A stretch of 64,000 nucleotides of DNA, from NCBI RefSeq assembly GCF_017876295.1, contig NZ_JAGINT010000001.1:1860001-1924000 (forward strand), written 5' to 3'. The stretch is from Kribbella aluminosa (GTDB lineage Bacteria; Actinomycetota; Actinomycetes; Propionibacteriales; Kribbellaceae). Position 1 is the stretch's first letter; the number at the start of each line of letters is the position of its first letter. The notes under the pieces were generated by a model. That model searched no databases, was not told the origin of the DNA, and was given only the letters and a program-made list of their open reading frames with translations. The position numbers and the translations under genes were made by a program. Shown here in pieces: positions 43,178-51,804 of this stretch.

Positions 43178-43381
43178 GGCTGCCGGACCCCGGTATCGGC
43201 GACTTAGAAACGGTGTGCGATCATCTCGTGACGGTTGGTCACTCGGGGAGGGTGACGGGCCACGTTCGGAGCTTTGTCGACAAACAGCCCCACCCCGGTG
43301 CGGAGTGGCTGGTTGAGAGTGCTTGAATGCACGCTTACAGTCGCTGGGATCGCCCGTATCGGTTGAAAGGTTTGACGAGTC

Positions 43382-44464
43382 ATGAACGAGTCGACATTCC
43401 CGGGCACCGAACACGTGATGGGCCACTTTCCCGCCGCGGAGCCGGCCCAGCAGATCAGCACGCCGCTGAACCCCCAGCACGAACCACAGCACAGCACCCC
43501 GCCCCGTCCGGCCCCCGTGCCGGCGCGAGCCCTGCCCGACAACTATGCGGAGATGCCGAAGCCGACGGCCAAGCTCACCGCGGAGGACCTTGCGCCCGTG
43601 AACGACCCGAACGGCCCGCGTCACAAGATCGGGCCGACCGGCAGGCCGCTGCCGGATCTGCCGGAGCCGCAGCCGCCGACCAAGACCGGCCCGGCTCAGG
43701 TGATCGCGATGTGCAACCAGAAGGGCGGGGTCGGCAAGACCACCACCACGATCAACCTCGGCGCGGCGATCGCCGAGACCGGTCGCAAGGTCTTGCTGAT
43801 CGACTTCGACCCGCAGGGATCCGCCTCGATCGGTCTCGGCGTCCAGCCGCACGACCTCGAGCTGTCGGTCTACAACCTGCTGATGCAGCGCGACATCACT
43901 CCGGACGAGGTGATCCGGCCGACCCGGGTGGAGAACCTCGACCTGCTGCCGGCCAACATCGACCTGTCCGCGGCCGAGGTGCAGCTGGTCCAGGAAGTCG
44001 CCCGCGAGTACACGCTGCAGCGCGTCCTGGACCCGATCATCCCGCTGTACGACGTGATCCTGATCGACTGCGCGCCGTCCCTGGGCCTGCTCACGGTGAA
44101 CGCGCTGACCGCGTCGAACGGCATCGTCGTACCGCTGGAGTGCGAGTTCTTCGCGCTCCGCGGGCTGGCCATGCTGACCGACACGATCGCCAAGGTGCAG
44201 GACCGGCTGAACCCGAAGCTCGAGATCGTCGGGATCCTCGGCACCATGTTCGACGGGCGTACGACGCACGCCCGGGAGGTCCTCGACCGGGTGGTCCAGG
44301 CCTTCGACGAACGCGTCTTCCACACAGTCATCCGGCGTACCGTCAAGTTCCCCGAGACCACGGTCGTCGGCGAGCCGATCACGACGTACGCCCCGTCATC
44401 GAACGCGGCATCGCAGTACCGCGATCTCGCCAAGGAGGTGCTGGCGCGTTGTCCCGCCGGGTGA
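43382..44464 (+). CDS. parA: ParA-family ATPase
   Basis: A 360-residue chromosome-partition ATPase of the Soj/ParA type. The deviant Walker A is NQKGGVGKTTTTINLGAAIA near residue 112; Walker A' is VLLIDFDPQGSASIGLG, and YDVILIDCAPSLGLLTVNAL is the Walker B region. A Pro-rich N-terminal extension of about 100 residues precedes the ATPase domain. No parB is adjacent, as in M. tuberculosis Rv1708; it heads the scp operon. It overlaps the next gene by four bases. Confidence 0.9.
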   Translation: MNESTFPGTEHVMGHFPAAEPAQQISTPLNPQHEPQHSTPPRPAPVPARALPDNYAEMPKPTAKLTAEDLAPVNDPNGPRHKIGPTGRPLPDLPEPQPPTKTGPAQVIAMCNQKGGVGKTTTTINLGAAIAETGRKVLLIDFDPQGSASIGLGVQPHDLELSVYNLLMQRDITPDEVIRPTRVENLDLLPANIDLSAAEVQLVQEVAREYTLQRVLDPIIPLYDVILIDCAPSLGLLTVNALTASNGIVVPLECEFFALRGLAMLTDTIAKVQDRLNPKLEIVGILGTMFDGRTTHAREVLDRVVQAFDERVFHTVIRRTVKFPETTVVGEPITTYAPSSNAASQYRDLAKEVLARCPAG

Positions 44465-44811
44465 GCCTGCCAGGTGCCAGTGAACTCTTCGGGGGTGCGG
44501 CACCGAAGCAGACCCAACCCGAGAAGCGCACCACCACTGACGGACCGGCGACCACCGTCCGGTCCCGTACGGCCGTCGTCGACGAACGTAAGTCAAGTGG
44601 TCGAATTCGGCACGACACGAAGATCACCGTGTACGTGACCGAAGAAGAGCTGATCGGTTTGGAGAAGACCAGACTCGCGCTGCGCGCGGAGCACGGCCTG
44701 ACCGCCGACCGGGGCCGGATCGTCCGGGAGGCGATCGACGTCCTGCTCGCCGACTTCGTCGACCACGGGCCGGACTCGGTGCTGGTACGGCGGTTGAAGG
44801 CCTCGGAGTGA
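44461..44811 (+). CDS. Ribbon-helix-helix-like protein in the par/scp operon
   Basis: A 116-residue protein from GTG 44461, overlapping the parA stop (GTGA). After a disordered 55-residue N-terminus, it has DTKITVYVTEEELIGLEKTR and then RGRIVREAIDVLLADF, a beta strand plus two helices as in ribbon-helix-helix DNA-binding proteins. The stop overlaps the scpA GTG. It may act with ParA on DNA; this is inference. Confidence 0.65.
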   Translation: MSLPGASELFGGAAPKQTQPEKRTTTDGPATTVRSRTAVVDERKSSGRIRHDTKITVYVTEEELIGLEKTRLALRAEHGLTADRGRIVREAIDVLLADFVDHGPDSVLVRRLKASE

Positions 44812-45791
44812 CCGTGTCCGCCACGGACCCGCCGGACCTCGTACCCGAGGGCGCTGTTGCCGAGGGCAAGGGGTTCAGCGTTCACCTGGTGAACTTCGAA
44901 GGACCGTTCGACCTGCTGCTGCAGCTGATCTCGAAACACAAGCTGGACATCACCGAGATCGCGCTGTCGGTGATCACGGACGACTTCATCGCGCACATCA
45001 AGGCGCTGGGGTCCGAGTGGGACCTCGACCAGACGTCGGAGTTCCTGCTGATCGCGGCGACGCTGCTCGACCTGAAGGCGGCCCGGCTGCTGCCCAAGGG
45101 CGAGGTCGAGGACGACGAGGACCTGGCGCTGCTGGAGGCGCGGGACCTGCTGTTCGCGCGGCTGCTGCAGTACCGGGCGTTCAAGCAGATCGCGGCGCTG
45201 ATGCAGGAGCGGATGGCGCTGGAGGCGCGGCGGTTCCCGCGGGCCGTAGGGGTGGAGCCGCGGTTCGCGGAGCTGCTGCCCGAGGTACTGCTCGGGATCG
45301 ATCCCGCCGGACTGGCCGCGCTGGCCGCGCGGGCGCTGGCGCCGAAGGACGACGTACCGCCCGGGGTCTCGCTGGCGCACCTGCACGCGCCGGCTGTCAC
45401 GGTGCGGGAGCAAGCGATCGTGATCGTGAACCGGCTGCGGCGGCAGCGGAGCGCGACGTTCCGCTCGCTGGTGGCGGATTCGCCGGACACGGTGACGACG
45501 GTATGCCGGTTCCTGGCGTTGCTGGAGCTGTTCCGTGAGGCGGCGGTGTCGTTCGACCAGGTGACACCGTTGGGTGAGCTGACGATCCGGTGGACAGGCA
45601 CCGACGAGGGCGAGATCGACGTCAGCGACGAGTTCGACGAGGAACACCAACCGGACGACGAAACCGGCGAAGCTCCCGTAGTCACCGAGGACACCGCCTT
45701 CCTCGAGCCCGGGCCGAGCGCCACCGACGAATCCGACATCGACCCGGCCGCCGACCCGGCCCCAGCACCCGACGAGACGGCAAACCAGTGA
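44808..45791 (+). CDS. scpA: Segregation and condensation protein A
   Basis: Kleisin subunit of the SMC-ScpAB condensin. The 327-residue protein has FSVHLVNFEGPFDLLLQLIS and KHKLDITEIALSVITDDF, the N-terminal helix that meets SMC, and TSEFLLIAATLLDLKAARLLP. The C-terminal winged helix is FRSLVADSPDTVTTVCRFLA then ELFREAAVSFDQVTPLGELT. An acidic tail follows. It overlaps its neighbours on both sides by four bases. Confidence 0.93.
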   Translation: MTVSATDPPDLVPEGAVAEGKGFSVHLVNFEGPFDLLLQLISKHKLDITEIALSVITDDFIAHIKALGSEWDLDQTSEFLLIAATLLDLKAARLLPKGEVEDDEDLALLEARDLLFARLLQYRAFKQIAALMQERMALEARRFPRAVGVEPRFAELLPEVLLGIDPAGLAALAARALAPKDDVPPGVSLAHLHAPAVTVREQAIVIVNRLRRQRSATFRSLVADSPDTVTTVCRFLALLELFREAAVSFDQVTPLGELTIRWTGTDEGEIDVSDEFDEEHQPDDETGEAPVVTEDTAFLEPGPSATDESDIDPAADPAPAPDETANQ

Positions 45792-47395
45792 CCGACCACA
45801 CCAACACCACCGAGTCGTCCGAGGACACGCCCCCACGGGACACCCCCGCCGAGGTACCCCCCGCGCAGGACGCCTCCGCCAAGGACGCGCCCGCTGCGTC
45901 GGCCTCTGCGGAGTCGGCCTCTGCGGAGTCGGCCTCTGCGGAGTCGGCCTCTGCGGAGTCGGCTCGGGTTGGGGAGGATTTTGCTCCCGATTCGGCAAAC
46001 AATCCTCCCCAACCGGTGGAGGTTGAGCCCGCGGAGGCGGCGCCCGCGGGGGCGGGGCAGATGGCGTTGGTGGTGGGGGATGAGGTTGTTGTTGACGACG
46101 CCACGATGCGGCGGGCGATCGAGGCTATTTTGATGGTCACGGACGAGCCGCTGCCGGTGCTGACGTTGGCGCGGGCGGTGGGGCGGACTCCGGGGGACAT
46201 TGCTGCGGCGCTGGAGGGGCTGGCAGCGGAGTACACCGAGCAGGGGCGCGGGTTCGACCTGCGGGAGATCGGCGGCGGGTGGCGGTTCTACACCCGCCCG
46301 GACGCCGCGCAGTACGTCGAACGCTTCGTCCTCGACGGCCAGCAGTCGCGGATCACCCAAGCGGCGCTGGAAACGCTGGCTGTGGTCGCGTACAAGCAGC
46401 CGGTCAGCCGAGCGCGGGTCTCCGCGATCCGCGGGGTGAACGTCGACGGCGTGATGCGTACGCTCGTCGCCCGCGGTCTGGTGGAGGAGGCGGGCGCGGA
46501 CACGGAGTCCCAGGCGACGCTGTACCGCACCACGACGTACTTCCTGGAACGCATGGGCATGCAGTCGCTGGACGACCTCCCCGAGCTGGCGCCGTACCTC
46601 CCCGAGATGGACGACATCGAGGAAGAACTCGCCGCCCAAACCCTCCCACCCGCAGATCCCACGGAGGCGGCCGGCGCGGCAGCCGCCGCGGACGAGGCAG
46701 CCACCGATCAGGCGCAGCTGACCGGGACGACGTCCGGCGCAGAAACCGAGGACGACAGCATCTCCACCGACCCAGCAGCCCGCGAGCCCGGCGTGGGTCT
46801 GGCGGGTCGAGCTGCGGTTGATGACGAGCTGGAGTTCGGTACGCCGGAGCCCGCGATCGCCGGCGATGGTGCTGCGTCCGACGGTGACGCCGTACGTGGT
46901 GCGCATGCCGCCGACGCATCCGTGGATGACGCGGGCGACGGGTCCGGCGCGGATACCTCGGGTCACGCTGTGGCTGGGGAAGACGTGGAGCTTGAGCTCG
47001 GTACGTCGGACTCGGCGGTTGCTGGTGGTGCGCCCGGCGGCGGGACCGTGGGTGGCCTGCTGGGCGACGACGGAGCTGTGGATGAGGCGGACGATGCGCC
47101 CGGCGCGGATGCGGCCGAGCACGTCGTCCGGGACGACGCCGACGACGCGAAGCGCGAGGTGGGGGACGACGCTGACGTGGTGGAGCGTGTGGTGGGGGAC
47201 GACGCTGACGGGGTGGGGCACGTGGTGAGGGACGACGCTGACGGGGCGGAGCATGGTTTGGGAGGAGGCGCTGACGTGGTGGGTGAGGGCGTTGATGTGG
47301 CGGGGCGTGCTGTGGGTGACGGCGACGGGGCAGGTCGTGCTGAGGGCGGCGCCGTGAGTGGGGTTGTGGGGGATGGGGTGCGGTATGGGGGATGA
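45788..47395 (+). CDS. scpB: ScpB with unusually long repeat-bearing extensions
   Basis: Kite-family partner of ScpA. The 535-residue protein is about twice the usual length. The conserved core, about residues 90-285, has two winged helices: RAIEAILMVTDEPLPVLTLA, and LETLAVVAYKQPVSRARVSA followed by GVNVDGVMRTLVARGLVEEA. The N-terminus carries four 15-bp repeats coding ASAES. After residue about 290 comes a 240-residue acidic tail with VVGDDAD and VVRDDAD repeats. The core is normal, so function is likely kept. It overlaps scpA and rluB. Confidence 0.88.
   Translation: MTDHTNTTESSEDTPPRDTPAEVPPAQDASAKDAPAASASAESASAESASAESASAESARVGEDFAPDSANNPPQPVEVEPAEAAPAGAGQMALVVGDEVVVDDATMRRAIEAILMVTDEPLPVLTLARAVGRTPGDIAAALEGLAAEYTEQGRGFDLREIGGGWRFYTRPDAAQYVERFVLDGQQSRITQAALETLAVVAYKQPVSRARVSAIRGVNVDGVMRTLVARGLVEEAGADTESQATLYRTTTYFLERMGMQSLDDLPELAPYLPEMDDIEEELAAQTLPPADPTEAAGAAAAADEAATDQAQLTGTTSGAETEDDSISTDPAAREPGVGLAGRAAVDDELEFGTPEPAIAGDGAASDGDAVRGAHAADASVDDAGDGSGADTSGHAVAGEDVELELGTSDSAVAGGAPGGGTVGGLLGDDGAVDEADDAPGADAAEHVVRDDADDAKREVGDDADVVERVVGDDADGVGHVVRDDADGAEHGLGGGADVVGEGVDVAGRAVGDGDGAGRAEGGAVSGVVGDGVRYGG
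45901..45960 (+). repeat. Four exact 15-bp repeats in scpB
   Basis: GGCCTCTGCGGAGTC is repeated exactly four times (45901-45915, 45916-45930, 45931-45945, 45946-45960), each coding Ala-Ser-Ala-Glu-Ser in one register. Exact copies suggest recent slippage. Confidence 0.97.
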
Positions 47396-48119
47396 GGTCG
47401 GGGTTCGGTTGCAGAAGGTTTTGGCTCGGGCGGGGGTGGCTTCGCGGCGGAGTGCGGAGTTGATGATCGAGGAGGGGCGGGTCGAGGTCGACGGGCGGGT
47501 GGTGACCGAGTTCGGGGTGCGGGTGGATCCGGAGACCGCGGTGATCCGGGTGGACGGGGCGCGGATTCCGCCGGTCAGTGCGAACGTCTACCTGGTGCTG
47601 AACAAGCCCCGCGGGGTCGTCACCACGATGTCCGACCCGCAGGGGCGGCCGTGTATCACCGACTTCGTGCAGGACCGGCCGGAGCGGCTGTTCCACATCG
47701 GCCGGCTCGACACCGACACCGAGGGACTGCTGCTGCTCACCAACCACGGTGAGTTCGCGCACCGCCTCGCGCACCCGTCGTACGAGGTCTCCAAGACGTA
47801 CGTCGCCGAGGTCGACGGCAACCTCAAGCCGGCGGTACTGCGCAGACTTCTGGACGGCGTGGTCCTCGAGGACGGCCCGGCCCGCGCCGATACCGTGAAG
47901 ATCGTGTCCAACGTCCCGGGCCGCACGCTGGTCGAGATGAGCCTGCACGAGGGCCGGAACCGGATCGTCCGGCGGATGTTCGACGCGGTCGGGCACCCGG
48001 TGAAGCGGCTGACCCGGACCGCGATCGGCCCGGTCCGCCGCGGCAACCTGCACACCGGCGAGCTCCGCGAACTCGACCACAAGGAGCTCGGCCAGCTCCT
48101 CGACCTCGTCGACCTGTAG
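47385..48119 (+). CDS. rluB: rRNA pseudouridine synthase (RluB/RsuA type)
   Basis: A 244-residue enzyme with an N-terminal S4 domain (GVRLQKVLARAGVASRRSAE) and the catalytic domain: VLNKPRGVVTTMSDPQGRP, the catalytic Asp motif FHIGRLDTDTEGLLLLTNHG, and LHEGRNRIVRRMFDAVGHPV. It probably modifies 23S rRNA, as in E. coli RluB. ATG 47385 overlaps the scpB end and is preferred over the upstream frame to 47358. It ends the par/scp operon. Confidence 0.92.
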   Translation: MGDEVGVRLQKVLARAGVASRRSAELMIEEGRVEVDGRVVTEFGVRVDPETAVIRVDGARIPPVSANVYLVLNKPRGVVTTMSDPQGRPCITDFVQDRPERLFHIGRLDTDTEGLLLLTNHGEFAHRLAHPSYEVSKTYVAEVDGNLKPAVLRRLLDGVVLEDGPARADTVKIVSNVPGRTLVEMSLHEGRNRIVRRMFDAVGHPVKRLTRTAIGPVRRGNLHTGELRELDHKELGQLLDLVDL

Positions 48120-48129
48120 CCGGCGGTGC

Positions 48130-49779
48130 TCAGGTCTCCAGGTCGGCCTCCTCGGGTACGACGACGCTGTTGACCATGTCGGTGATCCGCTCGGACGGCA
48201 GTGCGACCGCCAGCGCCCAGTAGTAGATGATCAGGCTGAACACCGCTACCGCGAAGATGTCCCACCAGAGCGGGAACCACGGGTGCTTGAGCGGCCCGAA
48301 GTCGCTCAGGTACACGATCAGGCCCATCCCGACCAGGTAGGCCGGCAGCCACGAGGCGGCCCGCAGGTCGAGCTGCGGGGTGATCGGGTTCAGCTTGAAC
48401 ACCCGGTTGCCGACCAGGATGACGTACCCGATCAGGATCGCGACGCCGAGCTTCCAGTCGGTGACCCAGCCGGACCACAGGATCAGCAGGTTCGCGACCA
48501 CGAACGCCAGCGGCGACATCCACGTTGCTCCAGGCAACCGGTACGGGCGGTCCGCCTCGGGCAGCCGCCTGCGGAAGACGCCGAGCGACAGCGGCGCCCC
48601 GGCGTACATCAGCACGCTCGCGCTGGTGATCAGCCCGACCAGCGACCGCCAGCTCGGGAACGGCAGGAAGCAGACGCACCCGATAATGAACGCGGTGATC
48701 AGGCCGACCCAAGGTACGCCGCGGTCGTTGGTCTTCTCGAACACCGACGGCACGTACCCGTTGCGGCTCAGCCCGTACGAGACCCGTGAGCTGCCGGTGA
48801 TGTAGATCAGGCCGGTGCCGGCCGGGGAGACGATCGCGTCGAGGTAGAGGATCGTGGCCAGCCAGCCGAGACTTGCCAGCGTCGCGACCTGCGCGAACGG
48901 CCCGGTCAACGTGTTGAAGGCCGCCGTCGCCCACGTGCCCTGTACCTGGGACGCGGGCAGTGCACCGAGGAACGCGACCTGCAGCGCGATGTAGATCAGC
49001 GCGCCGATCACGATCGAGCCGATCACCGCGCGCGGGATGTCACGCTTCGGGTTGCTGCTCTCGCCGGCCAGCTGGTCGGCCTGCTCGAACCCGAGCAGGG
49101 CGAAGATGATGCCGCTGGTCGAGACCGCGCCCAGGATGCCCTTCGCGCCGCCCGGGTTGAAGCCGTCGGCGGCGGTGAAGTTGCTGCCGTGGAACTGGGC
49201 GATCGCCAGTACGAAGATCGTCAGCAGCGGGATGCCGACCTTCCACCAGGTTGCGATGCTGTTGGTACGGGCCAGCAGCCGGATGCTGAGGAAGTTGATC
49301 GCGGTGACCGCGGCCATCAGCAGGATTGCCACCACGATCCCGGGTGCGGTCAGGATGTGCTGACCGCCGCTCGTCTTCTCCCAGCCCTTCGCGAACGAGT
49401 AATGGGTGCCGTAGGTGATCATCGCGAGCACCTCGATCGGTGCCACGGTGGCCGCCTGCAGCCAGGAGAACCAGCCGAACGACGCCCCGGCCGCGCCACC
49501 GAAGGCGTAGTGCGGGAATCGCGCCGTACCGCCGGAGACCGGGTACATGCCGCCGAGTTCGGCGTGCGTGAGCGCCAGGATGAGGATCGCGACACCGCCG
49601 ATCACCCAGGAGATGATCGCCGCGGGGCCGGCCGTCGCCAGCGCGCCCTGGGCACCGAACAGCCAGCCGGAGCCGATGATCGATCCCTCGGAAGCCCAGA
49701 TCAGGCCGACGAAACCGATGTCACGTCGGAGTCCGGGCCGGTTCCGCTCCGTCGAGGGATGTGCAATGGAAGTGGCCAT
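48130..49779 (-). CDS. APC-family amino acid permease
   Basis: A 549-residue transporter with 12 or more membrane helices. The N-terminal helix IGFVGLIWASEGSIIGSGWL has the typical APC GSGW break; other segments are AELGGMYPVSGGTARFPHYA and FALLGFEQADQLAGESSNPK. The E-x-SNPKRDIPRAVIGS segment is classic for this family. The substrate cannot be told. It starts the accessory block after rluB and is convergent with it. Confidence 0.87.
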   Translation of the reverse strand: MATSIAHPSTERNRPGLRRDIGFVGLIWASEGSIIGSGWLFGAQGALATAGPAAIISWVIGGVAILILALTHAELGGMYPVSGGTARFPHYAFGGAAGASFGWFSWLQAATVAPIEVLAMITYGTHYSFAKGWEKTSGGQHILTAPGIVVAILLMAAVTAINFLSIRLLARTNSIATWWKVGIPLLTIFVLAIAQFHGSNFTAADGFNPGGAKGILGAVSTSGIIFALLGFEQADQLAGESSNPKRDIPRAVIGSIVIGALIYIALQVAFLGALPASQVQGTWATAAFNTLTGPFAQVATLASLGWLATILYLDAIVSPAGTGLIYITGSSRVSYGLSRNGYVPSVFEKTNDRGVPWVGLITAFIIGCVCFLPFPSWRSLVGLITSASVLMYAGAPLSLGVFRRRLPEADRPYRLPGATWMSPLAFVVANLLILWSGWVTDWKLGVAILIGYVILVGNRVFKLNPITPQLDLRAASWLPAYLVGMGLIVYLSDFGPLKHPWFPLWWDIFAVAVFSLIIYYWALAVALPSERITDMVNSVVVPEEADLET

Positions 49780-49945
49780 ACCCGCACCATCGCTCCGGTC
49801 CGCGACCGGTGCAGTAACGCTGCCTGGAGATCCGACCCCCAGCTAGCAGGTACGGCGGTGTTCCGGCCTGCTGTGAGGACGCGACGGCGTACCGGATCGC
49901 ATGCTGGCGGGAAGAGAACCCTTCGGCGACCATGAAGGATCGACG

Positions 49946-51049
49946 ATGCGAACATCATCCAGAGCTGTCGCGCTGACCGGGAGCACTTTGGCCCTCCTGG
50001 CCGGTCTTGTTGCGTGTGGCAACAACAACAATTCGTCGGGCGGCAGCAGCAGTGCGCCGCCGGCCAACACCAAGGTCGGCATCCTGCTGCCGGACACGGC
50101 CTCGTCGCCCCGCTGGGTCTCCGCCGATCCGAACGAGCTCCGCAAGCAGTGCACTGCCAACAATCTGACCTGCTACATCGACAACGCCAACAACAGTGCG
50201 ACGAACATGCAGTCGCAGGCCCAGGCGCTGATCAACAAGGGCGTAGGCGTGCTGCTGGTGACGAACCTGGACTCGGGCTCCGGCAAGGCGATCGAGTCGC
50301 TGGCCAAGCAGCACAACGTGGTGACGATCGACTACGACCGGCTGACCACCGGCGGCACCGCGGCGTACTACGTCTCGTTCGACAACGTGAAGGTCGGCGC
50401 GGACCAGGGCACGGCGCTGACCGCCTGTCCACAGGTCGCCGGCAAGAGCAAGGTCGGGTACGTCGAGATCGACGGCGCGCCGACCGACAACAACGCGACG
50501 CTGTTCGCGCAGGGCTACAACTCGGTGCTGTCCAAGCAGGCCGGGTGGACGAAGCTCGGTGACCAGACCGGCAACTGGGACCCGGCGACCGCGCAGACGG
50601 TGTTCACCACGATGCTCGGCAAGAACCCGAGCCTCAATGCGGTGATGGTTGCCAACGACACCATGGCGCAGTCGGTGATCAACGTGCTGAAGTCGCAGAG
50701 TCTGGCCGGCAAGGTCGCGGTGTCCGGTCAGGACGCGACCGCGGGCGGCCTGGACAACGTGATGGCGGGCACCCAGTGCTTCACGATCTACAAGCCGGTC
50801 GCCGGTGAGGCGGATGTCGCGATCAAGCTGGCGGGGCAGATCCTGTCCGGTCAGAAGCCGACCGCGCCGGCCATGATCAAGGATCCGGCGAACGGCCGTG
50901 AGGTTCCGTCGTACCTGGCCGATCCGACCGTGATCACGAAGAAGAACGTGGCGCTGCCGGTGACGGACGGGTACGAGACGGCGCAGTCGGTCTGCCCGAC
51001 GGCCGCGTTGAAGACGCTGTGCGCCGAGAACGGGATCCACACCCCGTGA
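49946..51049 (+). CDS. Sugar ABC transporter substrate-binding lipoprotein
   Basis: A 367-residue periplasmic-binding-type protein with a lipobox signal (LALLAGLVACG, Cys about residue 24). It has KVGILLPDTASSPRWVSADP, AQALINKGVGVLLVTNLDSG and GKVAVSGQDATAGGLDNVMA, as in the XylF/ribose-binding cluster B group. It probably binds a pentose or similar sugar. The GTG of the ATPase gene overlaps its stop. Confidence 0.9.
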   Translation: MRTSSRAVALTGSTLALLAGLVACGNNNNSSGGSSSAPPANTKVGILLPDTASSPRWVSADPNELRKQCTANNLTCYIDNANNSATNMQSQAQALINKGVGVLLVTNLDSGSGKAIESLAKQHNVVTIDYDRLTTGGTAAYYVSFDNVKVGADQGTALTACPQVAGKSKVGYVEIDGAPTDNNATLFAQGYNSVLSKQAGWTKLGDQTGNWDPATAQTVFTTMLGKNPSLNAVMVANDTMAQSVINVLKSQSLAGKVAVSGQDATAGGLDNVMAGTQCFTIYKPVAGEADVAIKLAGQILSGQKPTAPAMIKDPANGREVPSYLADPTVITKKNVALPVTDGYETAQSVCPTAALKTLCAENGIHTP

Positions 51050-51804
51050 GAATCCTGGAACTGCACGGCATCGGCAAGTCGTTCGGCCCGGTGATGGCGC
51101 TGACGTCGGTGGACTTCGGCGCCGAGGCCGGGGAGGTGACCGCGCTGGTCGGGGACAACGGCGCGGGCAAGTCGACGCTGGTGAAGTGCATCGGCGGCAT
51201 CTACCGGATCGACGAGGGCGAGATCCTGGTCGACGGTACCGAGCAGCAGCTGCACGAACCCCGGGACGCGGCGCACCTCGGGATCGAGATCGTCCACCAG
51301 GACCTGGCGCTGTGCGACAACCTCGATGTCGTGGGCAACATGTTCCTCGGCCGGGAGCGGATCGGCCGGCTGCACACGCTGGACGAGAACTCGATGGAGC
51401 AGCTGGCCGCCGAGACGCTGACGTCGCTGTCGGTCCGGACGGTGCGTTCGGTCCGGCAGAAGGTGGCCAGCCTGTCCGGCGGTCAGCGGCAGACGGTCGC
51501 GATCGCGAAGTCGGTGCTGTGGAGCTCGAAGATCGTGATCCTCGACGAGCCGACCGCGGCGCTCGGCGTCGCGCAGACCGAGCAGGTGCTGGAGCTGGTC
51601 CGGCGGCTCGCCGACCGCGGCGTGGCCGTCGTGCTGGTGTCGCACAACATGAACGACGTGATGCAGGTGGCCGACTCGATCGCGGTGCTGTTCCTGGGCC
51701 GGATGGCGACCCAGGTACGGCGTACCGAGGTGACGCAGACGCAGGTCGTCGAGCTGATCACCTCCGGCCGATCGGGCGACCTGGGACTGGCAGGAGCGGT
51801 ATGA
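51046..51804 (+). CDS. Sugar ABC transporter ATP-binding protein
   Basis: A 252-residue single ATPase domain. Walker A is GDNGAGKSTLVKCIGGIYR, the signature is VASLSGGQRQTVAIAKSVLW, Walker B is IVILDEPTAALGV and the switch His is in VLVSHNMNDVMQVADSIAVL. Having only one ATPase domain is the XylG-short/FrcA-like form. It overlaps both neighbours by four bases, so SBP-ATPase-permease form one operon. Confidence 0.93.
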   Translation: MRILELHGIGKSFGPVMALTSVDFGAEAGEVTALVGDNGAGKSTLVKCIGGIYRIDEGEILVDGTEQQLHEPRDAAHLGIEIVHQDLALCDNLDVVGNMFLGRERIGRLHTLDENSMEQLAAETLTSLSVRTVRSVRQKVASLSGGQRQTVAIAKSVLWSSKIVILDEPTAALGVAQTEQVLELVRRLADRGVAVVLVSHNMNDVMQVADSIAVLFLGRMATQVRRTEVTQTQVVELITSGRSGDLGLAGAV

